Shown: positions 1 through 7,994 of the stretch, in pieces
How the letters are laid out: the number at the start of each line of letters is the position of its first letter
Position numbering within the stretch: the stretch's first letter is position 1
Source: Streptomyces sp. NBC_00390
GTDB lineage: Bacteria; Actinomycetota; Actinomycetes; Streptomycetales; Streptomycetaceae
DNA: 64,000 nt
Reading direction: 5' to 3'
Assembly: GCF_036057275.1 (NCBI RefSeq)
Contig: NZ_CP107945.1
Location: forward strand, 6,014,001 to 6,078,000
The notes under the pieces: generated by a model
The model's input: the letters and a program-made list of their open reading frames with translations, nothing else
Database searches by the model: none
What the model was told of the DNA's origin: nothing
Made by a program: the position numbers and the translations under genes

Positions 1-1
1 C

Positions 2-460
2 TCGGCCGGCCAGCCGAACTATGCGGCGGCCAAGGGCGGGATCGTCGGTCTGACCACGTCCACCGCGCTGGCGCTGGCCAAGTACGGGGTCACGGCCAAT
101 GTGATCTGCCCGCGGGCCAGGACCCGGATGACCGCAGACGTCTTCGCTGCCGTTCCGGAGTTCAGGAGCGGCACCGAGCCGGGCGACGGACAACTCGACC
201 CGCTTGCGCCGGAACATGTCTCCCCACTGGTCGGCTACCTCGCCTCACCGGCCGCGGCCCGCGTCAACGGCCAGTTGCTGGTGGTCCACGGGGGCATGGT
301 CGCGGTCGTCGAACGCCCCAGGGTGGCGGCCAAGTTCGACTCCGCGAAGGAGACGTTCTCCTACAACGAACTCGACGCGCTGCTCTCCCCGTTCTACGAG
401 GACCGGCCGGCGAACGAGACCTTCGCGGCGGCCGAAGTCCTGGCGCTCAGGCGCGGCTAG
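2..460 (+). CDS. Short-chain dehydrogenase/reductase, C-terminal part
   Basis: The gene enters from the left edge, so the N-terminal cofactor-binding half is missing. The visible frame opens with SAGQPNYAAAKGG, which carries the SDR catalytic YxxxK (Tyr and Lys) near residues 7-11. The next stretch, ALALAKYGVTANVICP, is the usual helix and strand leading into the substrate loop. A C-terminal tail of about 50 residues extends past the typical SDR end. The family reduces or oxidises carbonyls with NAD(P)H in the cytosol; the substrate cannot be inferred. The TAG stop lies at the left edge of a diverged structured repeat. Family call is firm, specific function unknown. Confidence 0.85.
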   Translation, partial: SAGQPNYAAAKGGIVGLTTSTALALAKYGVTANVICPRARTRMTADVFAAVPEFRSGTEPGDGQLDPLAPEHVSPLVGYLASPAAARVNGQLLVVHGGMVAVVERPRVAAKFDSAKETFSYNELDALLSPFYEDRPANETFAAAEVLALRRG

Positions 461-489
461 GCCCGGTCCGGGCGATCTTGTCGGGCCTG

Positions 490-660
490 CGACGCTCCCC
501 CAGAGCTTCTCCCCCAGGACTCCGTCCGGGGGGACCTCCAGGAGGTACCCCCGGCTACGGCACCTCGCTGTGTTGTCGGAGTCGCCCAGGTGCGTCCGGT
601 ACGAGGGCGATCTCCTCCGGCCTCCGGCCGGGCGGGTACCCCTACCGGCTTGCGATACGT
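490..660. repeat. Diverged copy of the structured MITE-like repeat
   Basis: This gap aligns by eye with the element at 33548-33749. Shared blocks are CTCCCCCAGAGCTTC, GGTACCCCC, TTGTCGGAGTC, a GTACGAGG block and CTTGCGAT, in the same order. A core hairpin (577-619) keeps its pairing although bases differ: TCGCCC/GGGCGA here against TCATCC/GGATGA in the other copy. No clean terminal inverted repeats remain, so this looks like an old copy with an extra internal expansion. No gene is seen in 461-938 apart from the repeats and terminator listed. Confidence 0.6.
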
Positions 661-663
661 CCC

Positions 664-761
664 CTCGGCCCTGGTGGGCCTGGGGAGGCCTCATGTCTCG
701 GCCCTGGTGGGCCTGGGGAGACCGCATGCCTCGGCCTGGCGGGCCTGGGGAGGCCCCATGC
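664..761. repeat. Three tandem 33-bp repeats
   Basis: Three units lie head to tail at 664-696, 697-729 and 730-761. Each begins CTCGGCC(C)TGG, has GGGCCTGGGGAG in the middle and ends in CATGT or CATGC. Units 1 and 2 are 33 bp with few differences; unit 3 is 32 bp. The run directly follows the diverged repeat at 490-660. I see no coding or promoter role. Confidence 0.85.
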
Positions 762-872
762 ATCCGACGCCGCAGGCTGATCCTCGAACACGCCCGGACA
801 GGGCACCTAGGCCCGGACAGGCACTGGAGGGCACATCCAGTGGGCCCGGCCGGAGGCCGTTGCCGCGGCGCG

Positions 873-917
873 GCGAAGGGGCCGTACCCGGGTGTCCACC
901 GGGTGCGGCCCCTTCGC
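873..917 (-). terminator. Strong hairpin terminator
   Basis: GCGAAGGGGCCG (873-884) pairs perfectly with CGGCCCCTTCGC (906-917), and an inner ACCCGG/CCGGGT stem extends it. It begins about 20 bp past the stop of the small minus-strand gene at 939-1121, where a terminator is expected. There is no T tract, as is common in Streptomyces. Confidence 0.7.
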
Positions 918-938
918 TCATCTCCGCGTACCGACGCC

Positions 939-1121
939 TCAGGCGGCGTCGCCCGCCTGAACCGGGCGGCGGTGGCGGCCGTGCGCCTCGGTCGTCAGGT
1001 CCTCCACCGCGGCCGCCCCGCCCCGGTGCTTTCCTGCGTGGCCGGCGTCGACCCTTGCGCCGGCCACGGCAGCGGCTGCCTGCGGACGCGTCTGGGTCGT
1101 GTCGGTTCGGGCTTCAGACAT
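939..1121 (-). CDS. Small hypothetical protein, His/Arg/Ala-rich (60 aa)
   Basis: A 60-codon gene starting at ATG 1121, preceded by GGGGTGA with an 8-base gap. The product begins MSEARTDTTQTRPQ and ends with a GRHRRPVQAGDAA-like tail. It is hydrophilic, with no signal peptide or membrane segment. The support is a good ribosome site, a clean stop and a strong hairpin right after it. The 114-bp gap upstream separates it from the larger minus-strand gene. I do not recognise a family; a short basic cytosolic protein is all the sequence shows. Confidence 0.55.
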   Translation of the reverse strand: MSEARTDTTQTRPQAAAAVAGARVDAGHAGKHRGGAAAVEDLTTEAHGRHRRPVQAGDAA

Positions 1122-1235
1122 GTGGGAAGTCACCCCGTCGTGATCGCTGCTGACATGTCGCGGGGCCGGCAAACAAGACGCACCCCGTCACTGTCGGCAC
1201 ACGGCCGGTGCGGTTGCGTAGCCCCCGCGGAGAGT

Positions 1236-2429
1236 CTATCCACCGGCCGAGTGGTCGGTGAGAGGGGCCTGCTGCAAGGGGACCGGCCTGCACACAACAG
1301 GACTGCCGACACCGTCGCACGGTTCCCCACCTGCGCGTTCCATCTGTGCCGGTGCTGCGGCCGCCGCGGGAAGGGGCACGTCCGACGCGTCCATCCGCGC
1401 CACTCCGCAGGGCACCGCCCCGGTGGTGTACGGCAGTTGCAGTACGCCCTCGCGGCTGACCACCCCGCCACCCGCCAACCAGCCCTCCGGTGGGGCCAGT
1501 TGGTGCAGGCGCCGGGCCGAGGGCCGCCATACGCCGAGCCAGCTGCCAGCAGCCCCGTCGATCCTCAGGGCCACCGCGCAGCTCTCCGGGGTGAGCACCT
1601 GTCCCGGCTGCACGGCGAACGGCGTCAGCACGGCGTCCGGCAGCCACAGGCAGGGCGGGAAGCGCACCGGAAGCAGACTGCCCAGCACCCCCCAGCCCAG
1701 CCGGCCCTGGCCGGGTCCGGGGGCGTCGGAGCGGATCACCAGCAGCCCGCTGTCCGGGTCGGCGAGCAGCAGCCGGTCGTGGCTGTCCTGGGTGATCTGC
1801 AGCAGCGGTGTCACCTCGCCGCCGCGCTCCAGGTCGACGGCGACCGCCTTCACCGGGCCGCCGCCGGGCGGCCGGCGGTCAAGGGCCAGCATGCGCCCCG
1901 TGCGGTCCAGCCAGACGCCGCCCGAGCAGTGGCCCGGCACATCCGCCACATGCTCGGGGCCGAACGCCCCGCCCGCCACCCGCCAGATGCCGGTGGATGC
2001 CTCACCCGGCGTCAGTGCGTAGACGCACACCCCGTCGGGTGAGGGCGGCACCAGGGTCAGCCGGGCCGACTCGAGGCCGCCGAGAAGCCGTTCGCCCGTA
2101 CCGGGGCCGGTCGGGTACAGCAGCGAGAAGGTGTGCCGGCCCGCGACCCGGCGGCGGATCAGCACCTGCCCGTCCGCCATCGGCAGCACATCCGCCTCGG
2201 GCTCCTCGGGCTGGTCCATCGGCAGCGGCACCGCGTACGGCTCGGGGCCGTCGAGTGTCCAGCGCTCGGCGAACAGCGCTTCGCCGGTTCCGGCCAGCCG
2301 GGCCGCGTACGTACCGTCCGCGGTGACCGTGATCCCGGGGCGTGCCGCGCTCGCAGGTTCCGTACCCGTCGTTCCCGTACGCGCCGCCGCAGTGTCCCGC
2401 GCGGCGGCCTCGATGGCACAGGCTGTCAT
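1236..2429 (-). CDS. Conserved hypothetical protein, possible beta-propeller (397 aa)
   Basis: The start at ATG 2429 is set by GGAGGTGA seven bases upstream; a longer frame to 2492 lacks such a site. The protein has no signal peptide or membrane helix. Several loosely repeated motifs (ADGTYAARLAG, SPDGVCVYAL, DRTGRMLAL) resemble blades of WD40/PD40-like propellers, which is an inference only. The C-terminus (about 40 residues) is low in structure. It is divergent from the nif3 operon, which is often its neighbour in Streptomyces. No enzymatic motif is visible. Confidence 0.7.
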   Translation of the reverse strand: MTACAIEAAARDTAAARTGTTGTEPASAARPGITVTADGTYAARLAGTGEALFAERWTLDGPEPYAVPLPMDQPEEPEADVLPMADGQVLIRRRVAGRHTFSLLYPTGPGTGERLLGGLESARLTLVPPSPDGVCVYALTPGEASTGIWRVAGGAFGPEHVADVPGHCSGGVWLDRTGRMLALDRRPPGGGPVKAVAVDLERGGEVTPLLQITQDSHDRLLLADPDSGLLVIRSDAPGPGQGRLGWGVLGSLLPVRFPPCLWLPDAVLTPFAVQPGQVLTPESCAVALRIDGAAGSWLGVWRPSARRLHQLAPPEGWLAGGGVVSREGVLQLPYTTGAVPCGVARMDASDVPLPAAAAAPAQMERAGGEPCDGVGSPVVCRPVPLQQAPLTDHSAGG

Positions 2430-2724
2430 CGAATCGTCACCTCCAGCTACCGAAGCTAGGTATCGCACTTCCTGCCGAACAATGCGAGCCACTCCTGTTC
2501 ACACATAAGGGTGGCCATGCCCTGATTTGCCTGAGGGGGAGGTGACGGATGTGCTGGCTGGGTGAGCCGATGCCTGAGGTCAGGCGCACCGGAGTCGGCC
2601 CCCGGTCCTTACCGGAGCACACCTCCGCCGCCGTGTGGGCCCCGGACGTCCGCGGACACCGGCCCCGGGACCGGGCAGGGGCGCGCAGACCATGGGGGCG
2701 CGAAGGAACGGTAGCCTTTCTTCC

Positions 2725-3564
2725 GTGCCCCGTCTGTCTGAAGTCATCGCCGCGCTCGACGCCCTCTGGCCCCCCGAGCGGGCCGAACAGTGGGACGCCG
2801 TCGGCACCGTGTGCGGCGACCCCGATGCCGAGGTCACCCGTGTGCTGTTCGCCGTCGACCCCGTGCAGGAGATCGCCGACGAGGCGATCCGGCTCGGCGC
2901 AGACCTGATCGTCACGCACCACCCGCTCTATCTGCGCGGTACGACCACCGTCGCCGCCGGCCACTTCAAGGGCCGGGTGGTGCACACCCTGATCAAGAAC
3001 GACATCGCGCTGCACGTCGCCCACACCAACGCCGACACCGCCGACCCCGGCGTCTCCGACGCCCTCGCCGGTGCGCTCGACCTGCGGGTCGTACGGCCCC
3101 TGGTGCCCGACCCCACGGACCCGAGCGGCCGCCGCGGCCTCGGCCGGATCTGCGAGCTCGACCACCCCGAGACGCTGGACGAGTTCGCCGCGCGCGCCGC
3201 CAAGCGGCTGCCCGCCACCGCCCACGGCATCCGTGTCGCGGGCGACCCCGGCCTGCTCGTACGCACCGTCGCCGTCAGCGGCGGCTCCGGTGACAGTCTC
3301 TTCGACCACGTGCGCGCCGCCGAGGTCGACGCGTTCCTCACCGCCGACCTGCGCCACCACCCGGTCTCCGAAGCCACCCAGCACTCACCGCTCGGGCTGG
3401 TCGACGCCGCCCACTGGGCCACCGAATGGCCCTGGTGCGAGCAGGCGGCCGCCCAGCTCGACGAGATTTCCGACCGGCACGGCTGGGGCCTTCGGGTCCA
3501 TGTCTCGCGTACGGTCACCGACCCCTGGTCCTCCCACCACGATTCCTCTGGAGCCCCCAACTGA
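2725..3564 (+). CDS. Nif3-like dinuclear metal-centre protein (DUF34)
   Basis: The protein has the family's metal-ligand signatures: THHPL near residue 69, HVAHTNAD near 94-101, and a late His/Glu pair in DAAHWATEWPW near 228-236. Nif3/YbgI proteins form toroidal hexamers with two metals per subunit; their reaction is unsettled. The GTG at 2725 is chosen because a -10-like TAGCCT (2712-2717) lies 7 bases before it, pointing to a leaderless mRNA. An ATG at 2692 has no ribosome site. The length (279 aa) is normal. The stop overlaps the start of the zinc-ribbon gene, so the two are coupled. Confidence 0.85.
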   Translation: MPRLSEVIAALDALWPPERAEQWDAVGTVCGDPDAEVTRVLFAVDPVQEIADEAIRLGADLIVTHHPLYLRGTTTVAAGHFKGRVVHTLIKNDIALHVAHTNADTADPGVSDALAGALDLRVVRPLVPDPTDPSGRRGLGRICELDHPETLDEFAARAAKRLPATAHGIRVAGDPGLLVRTVAVSGGSGDSLFDHVRAAEVDAFLTADLRHHPVSEATQHSPLGLVDAAHWATEWPWCEQAAAQLDEISDRHGWGLRVHVSRTVTDPWSSHHDSSGAPN

Positions 3565-4304
3565 ACGCCGCGCCCGCCGACCAGATCCGACTCCTCGACG
3601 TACAGGCCCTCGACGTACGCCTGTCGCAGGTGGCCCACAAGCGCAAGTCGCTGCCCGAGCACGCCGAGATCGAGTCGCTGAACAAGGACCTCACGCAGCT
3701 GCGCGACCTGCTCGTCGCCGCGCAGACCGAGGAGAGCGACTGCGCCCGCGAGCAGACCAAGGCCGAGCAGGACGTCGACCAGGTGCGCCAGCGCGCCGCC
3801 CGCAACCAGCAGCGTCTGGACTCGGGCACCGTCAACTCGCCCAAGGACCTGGAGAACCTGCAGCACGAGATCGTCTCGCTCGCCAAGCGCCAGGGCGACC
3901 TCGAGGACGTCGTCCTCGAGGTCATGGAGCGCCGTGAGTCCGCGCAGGAGCGGGTGGGCGAGCTGACCGAGCGCGTCGGGTCCGTCCAGGCCAAGGTCGA
4001 CGACGCGACCGCCCGGCGGGACGCCGCGCAGGAGGAGTTCGACCGCGAGGCGGCCACGGTCGCCAAGGAGCGCGAGGTCGTCGCCGCCTCGGTCCCGGCC
4101 GATCTGCTGAAGCTCTACGACAAGCTGCGCGAGCAGCAGGGCGGCGTCGGCGCGGCCCGTCTCTACCAGCGCCGCTGCGAGGGCTGCCACATCGAGCTGA
4201 ACATCACCGAGGTGAACGAGGTCCGCGCCGCCGCGCCGGACACGGTGCTGCGCTGCGAGAACTGCCGCCGCATCCTGGTCCGTACCTCCGAATCGGGTCT
4301 GTGA
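3561..4304 (+). CDS. Coiled-coil zinc-ribbon protein (C4-type)
   Basis: A long, charged coiled coil (about residues 20-180, heptad-rich with KAEQDVDQVRQ and similar) is followed by a C-terminal zinc ribbon, CEGCHIE...CENCRRI (two CxxC pairs, about 207-234). This is the actinobacterial CT398-like family, thought to bind nucleic acid or act as a chaperone-like adaptor; its function is unproven. The reading frame matches the family N-terminus (NAAPADQIRLLD) only if translation begins at CTG 3561, which forms CTGA with the nif3 stop and has GGAG 7 bases upstream. No ATG or GTG is available at that point. The gene is followed directly by the RNase H gene. Confidence 0.85.
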   Translation: MNAAPADQIRLLDVQALDVRLSQVAHKRKSLPEHAEIESLNKDLTQLRDLLVAAQTEESDCAREQTKAEQDVDQVRQRAARNQQRLDSGTVNSPKDLENLQHEIVSLAKRQGDLEDVVLEVMERRESAQERVGELTERVGSVQAKVDDATARRDAAQEEFDREAATVAKEREVVAASVPADLLKLYDKLREQQGGVGAARLYQRRCEGCHIELNITEVNEVRAAAPDTVLRCENCRRILVRTSESGL

Positions 4305-5551
4305 TGCGGGAGTTCGTCGTCGAGGCCGACGGCGGCTCCCGGGGCAATCCGGGCCCCGCCGGCTACGGCGCGGTCGTCCTCGACCCGGCGACGGGCGAGA
4401 CGCTCGCGGAGACCGCCGAGTACATCGGCGTGGCGACGAACAACGTCGCCGAGTACAAGGGCCTGGTGGCCGGGCTGAAGGCGGCCCGCGCCCTGGACCC
4501 GGAGGCGAAGGTTCGGGTCCGCATGGACTCCAAGCTGGTCGTCGAGCAGATGTCGGGCCGCTGGAAGATCAAGCACCCGGACATGAAGCCGCTCGCGGCG
4601 GAGGCCGCACGCGTCCTTCCGTCCTCCCAGGTGACGTACGAATGGATCCCGCGCGAGCGGAACAAGCACGCGGACCGGCTCGCCAACGAGGCGATGGACG
4701 CGGGCAAGCGGGGCAGGCAGTGGGAGCCCTCCGCGTCCTTTGCGGCCCTCGCGTCCACCGAGGAGGACAAGCGGGCCGCCCGTGTGGTGGGCGACGCCGC
4801 GGCGGGCGCGGCGAAGGCCCGCGCGGCGCTGACGGGAGCGAGTACGGGTGCACGGGTCACCGCGCCCGCCGCGAGCGCCCCGGTGATGTCGACCGAGTCC
4901 TCGTCCGCCGGATGGGGCCCCGATCTGGGGGCGCCGGCCACGTTCGTCATGCTGCGGCACGGCGAGACGGCACTCACCCCGGAGAAGCGTTTCTCGGGCA
5001 GCGGCGGCAGCGACCCCGAGCTGTCCGCGGTGGGCTGCCGCCAGGCGGACGCGGTCGCCACGGCCCTCGCGGAGCGCGGCACGATCCAGGAGATCGTCAG
5101 CTCACCGATGCGCCGCTGCCGCCAGACGGCACAGGCCGTCGCCGCGCGGCTGGGACTCGACGTACGGATCGAAGAGGGACTGCGCGAGGCGGACTTCGGC
5201 GCCTGGGAGGGCCTGACCTTCGCCGAGGTCCAGGAGCGGTATCCGGACGATCTGACGGCATGGCTCGCGTCCACGAAGGCGGCGCCGACGGGCGGCGGTG
5301 AGAGCTTCACCACGGTCGCACGCCGCGTCGCCGCGACGCGCGACCAGCTGACGTCCCGTTACCAGGGCCGTACGGTTCTGCTGGTCACGCACGTCACCCC
5401 GATCAAGACCCTGGTCCGCCTGGCCCTCGGTGCCCCGCCGGAGTCCCTGTTCCGGATGGAACTGTCGGCGGCGTCGATCTCGGCGCTGGCGTACTACGCG
5501 GACGGCAACGCGTCACTGCGTCTCCTGAACGACACGTCCCACCTGCGCTGA
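4304..5551 (+). CDS. Bifunctional RNase HI / histidine phosphatase (CobC-like)
   Basis: This is a two-domain fusion. The N-terminal RNase HI domain (1-140) has its acidic residues in VEADGGSRGNPGPAG (Asp), NVAEYKG (Glu), VRMDSKLVV (Asp) and NKHADRLANEA (Asp). An Ala-rich linker (about 145-205) leads to a histidine-phosphatase domain with LRHGETALT (catalytic His near 219), SSPMRRCRQTA and EADFGAWEG. The fusion is known in actinobacteria; the RNase H half cleaves RNA in RNA-DNA hybrids, and the phosphatase half resembles alpha-ribazole phosphatase. The start is ATG 4304 (TGATG overlap); GTG 4301 (GTGA overlap) is equally possible. It is the third gene of a coupled trio. Confidence 0.9.
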   Translation: MREFVVEADGGSRGNPGPAGYGAVVLDPATGETLAETAEYIGVATNNVAEYKGLVAGLKAARALDPEAKVRVRMDSKLVVEQMSGRWKIKHPDMKPLAAEAARVLPSSQVTYEWIPRERNKHADRLANEAMDAGKRGRQWEPSASFAALASTEEDKRAARVVGDAAAGAAKARAALTGASTGARVTAPAASAPVMSTESSSAGWGPDLGAPATFVMLRHGETALTPEKRFSGSGGSDPELSAVGCRQADAVATALAERGTIQEIVSSPMRRCRQTAQAVAARLGLDVRIEEGLREADFGAWEGLTFAEVQERYPDDLTAWLASTKAAPTGGGESFTTVARRVAATRDQLTSRYQGRTVLLVTHVTPIKTLVRLALGAPPESLFRMELSAASISALAYYADGNASLRLLNDTSHLR

Positions 5552-5629
5552 TCAACTCCCGCCCCACAGGCCCCGAAAAGGGATCACGGCTGCGGGAATC
5601 GGCGGCTGTCGAGGTCTCGGGGAGGGACT

Positions 5630-6420
5630 GTGGGCCTGGGAACGGTGGCTGTCACCGGAGCGGCGGGGACATCGGCTCCGTGGTGCGTGAAGCACTGCGG
5701 GCCGAGACGAGCCGGCTCGTTCTGCTGGACCGGGTGCCCCTGTCGCCCCGGGCCGCGAACGAGACGGTGCACACCGTGGATCTGCGCGACGCACAGGCCG
5801 TCGAGTCGGCGCCGGCGGGCGTGGACGCGGTGCTCCATCTGGGAGGCGTGCCCGACGAGGCGCCCCTGGCGGACCTGCTGGAAGCGAACGTGCTGGGCAC
5901 CCACCACGTCCTGGAGGCCGCCAGGCGCTGTGGGATCGGGCGGGTGGTGCTCGCCGGCAGCAGCCGGGTGGCCGGGTTCTACCCCGCCGGGCAGCGCACC
6001 TCGCCACTGGAGCCGGTGCGTCCCGACGGTCTCTACGGGGTGAGCAAGGCCGCGGTCGAGGCACTCGGGCAGCTGTATGCGGACAAGTTCGGCCTGTCCG
6101 TCATCTGTCTGCGCATCGGCAGTTTCGAAGAGACGCCGGCCGAGCCGCGTCATCTGGCGACCTGGCTGAGCCCCCGGGACACGGTCGGGTTCGTCCGCGC
6201 CGCGCTCACCGCCCCGCCCTCGGCGGGATTCACCGCGGTGTACGCCGTCTCCGCCAACACGCGCCGCTTCTGGGAGCTTCCGGCGCCGGCGGAACTGGCC
6301 TACGAGCCGGTCGACAACGCGGCGGGTATCGCCGGGGCCGAACTGCCCACCGACCCGTCCGCTCCCCAGGGCGGACCGTACGCGCTGCCCGAGGTCACGC
6401 TGAAACACCTTCGGGCCTGA
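5630..6420 (+). pseudogene. NAD-dependent epimerase/dehydratase, frameshifted
   Basis: A GTG at 5630 with a GGGGAGGG ribosome site begins VGLGTVAVTGAAG, the start of a Rossmann GxxGxxG fold. The frame then breaks: the continuation (G)DIGSVVREALRAETS is in the next frame, which stays open to 6420. One base appears to be missing in or next to the G run at 5665-5668. The second frame has the rest of an extended SDR: LVLLDRVPL, VDAVLHLGG, VLAGSSRVAGF, and YGVSKAAVEAL (YxxxK). Without the N-terminus, cofactor binding would be lost. Either the gene is dead or the base is a sequencing error. Confidence 0.8.
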
Positions 6421-6438
6421 CCCCGTTCCTGGGGCACC

Positions 6439-7305
6439 ATGAGGCACATGACCTGGCATCTCACCTACGACGTCGAGGAGTTCCGCCGTGAGGCGGACGC
6501 CTACCTCACGGCCGACCCCGCCGGATCCACGGCGCTCATCAGCGTCAGCGAGGCTCTGCGGCGGCACGGGCCGGACCTGTACGGGGACAGCGGCGGGCAC
6601 CCGGTCCGCTTCGGCTGGTGGCGGGCGCACCGGGACGCTCCCGTCGAGGCGGCCTTCCTCCACACTCCGCCCAGGGCGCCCCTGTTCGGGCCTGCCTCAC
6701 CGGACCACGCCCGTGAGCTCGCCCGCACGCTCCGCGCCGACGGCGCCGCGCACGTCACCGGGGTGAAGGGCCCAGACGCGCCCGCTCGCGCGTTCGCCGG
6801 GGAGTGGGCCGGGCCGGGCGGATGGACGGTGACAGGGCGGTTCCGGCTGTTCCGGCTCGGTGAGCTGACGCCGCCCGACCCGGCGCCGCCCGGGCGGGCG
6901 CGGCCGGCCACCGAGGACGACGTACCGCCGGCTGCCGCGTGGATGAAGAGCTTCGCCGCCGACATCGGCGAGGACCCGGACGCCGACTGGACCGCGAACG
7001 TCGCGCGCCGTGTCGCCGACGGCTGCCTCCACCTGTGGGAGACCGGCGCCGCGCCCGTCTCGATGGCCGCCCGCACGCCGGTCCTCGCCGGACAGTCCCG
7101 TCTCTCACCCGTCTACACGCCGCCGGCCCTGCGCGGCCGCGGCTACGCGGGGGCCGTCACCTGCGCCGTCAGCCGGTCCGCACTGGACGCCGGTGCCGAG
7201 CAGGTGCTGCTCTTCACCGACCTGGCCAACCCGACGAGCAACGCCCTTTACCAGCGCCTCGGTTACCGGCCCCTGGCCGACCACGTCCAGGTGGATTTCA
7301 GCTGA
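6439..7305 (+). CDS. GNAT-family N-acetyltransferase
   Basis: The C-terminal half holds the GNAT acetyl-CoA signature: SRLSPVYTPPALRGRGYAGAV (Q/RxxGxG/A-like, about 221-238), then a helix and TNPTSNALYQRLGYRP near 262-277, the classic motif-B end. The N-terminal 150 residues are a divergent arm, giving a two-part architecture like other 280-290-aa Streptomyces GNATs. The acceptor is unknown. ATG 6439 is used; ATG 6448 is an alternative and neither has a strong ribosome site. The last 8 bases overlap the end of the convergent aldolase gene. Confidence 0.85.
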   Translation: MRHMTWHLTYDVEEFRREADAYLTADPAGSTALISVSEALRRHGPDLYGDSGGHPVRFGWWRAHRDAPVEAAFLHTPPRAPLFGPASPDHARELARTLRADGAAHVTGVKGPDAPARAFAGEWAGPGGWTVTGRFRLFRLGELTPPDPAPPGRARPATEDDVPPAAAWMKSFAADIGEDPDADWTANVARRVADGCLHLWETGAAPVSMAARTPVLAGQSRLSPVYTPPALRGRGYAGAVTCAVSRSALDAGAEQVLLFTDLANPTSNALYQRLGYRPLADHVQVDFS

Positions 7306-7921
7306 CCGTCGCCAGCGCCGCCGCCTCACGGGCCAGGGCCTCGACCCGGTCCCAGTCCCTGGCGGTGAGGGCGTCGGCGGGCAGCATCCACGTGCCGCCC
7401 ACGCACCCCACGTTCGGCAGCGCCAGATACCCGGGCGCCGAGGCGAGCGAGATCCCGCCCGTCGGGCAGAAGCGCGCCTGGGGGAGCGGCCCGGCGAGGG
7501 ACGTGAGGTAGGCGGTGCCACCCGCGGCCTCGGCCGGGAAGAACTTCATCTCCCGCACCCCGCGCTCCAGCAGCGTCACGACCTCCGAGGTCGTCGACAC
7601 ACCGGGCAGATACGGCACCCCGGACGCCCACATCGCCGTGAGCAGCGCGTCCGTCCAGCCGGGGCTGACCAGGAACTGCGCCCCGGCGGCCACGGCAGAG
7701 GCCACTCCGGGCGCGGAGATGACCGTGCCCGCGCCGACCACCGCGTCCGGCACCTGCGAGGCGATCGCCTCGATGGCCTCGAGCGCGACCGGTGTCCGCA
7801 GCGTCACCTCGATCGTGGGCAGCCCGCCCGCCACCAGGGCACGTGCGAGCGGCACGGCATCGGCGACGTCGTCGATCACGGCGACGGGCATGACGGGGGC
7901 AAGGTCGAGTACGGAGGGCAT
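7298..7921 (-). CDS. eda: 2-dehydro-3-deoxyphosphogluconate aldolase (KDPG/KHG aldolase)
   Basis: The 207-aa protein is a class I aldolase TIM barrel. Visible landmarks are PVAVIDDVADAVPLARAL, EVTLRTP (catalytic Glu and substrate-binding Thr/Arg), GAGTVIS, FLVSPG, and MKFFPAEAAGG, whose Lys forms the Schiff base. It splits KDPG to pyruvate and glyceraldehyde-3-phosphate, or acts on related 2-keto-3-deoxy acids. The start ATG 7921 has AGGA 8 bases upstream; ATG 7930 is in frame but less well placed. No dehydratase (edd) is next to it, so its pathway role may be in uronate or amino-acid-derived keto-acid breakdown. Confidence 0.9.
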   Translation of the reverse strand: MPSVLDLAPVMPVAVIDDVADAVPLARALVAGGLPTIEVTLRTPVALEAIEAIASQVPDAVVGAGTVISAPGVASAVAAGAQFLVSPGWTDALLTAMWASGVPYLPGVSTTSEVVTLLERGVREMKFFPAEAAGGTAYLTSLAGPLPQARFCPTGGISLASAPGYLALPNVGCVGGTWMLPADALTARDWDRVEALAREAAALATVS

Positions 7922-7994
7922 GCCGACCATCCTGCCCAACCGCTGCGCTTTCTGCAACGAGCGTTGCAACATGCGCAACGTGCCGGGGTGCGCC

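Noticed and set aside
664..761. Tandem repeats considered as a CRISPR array.
   Set aside because: Units are contiguous without spacers and no cas genes are present.
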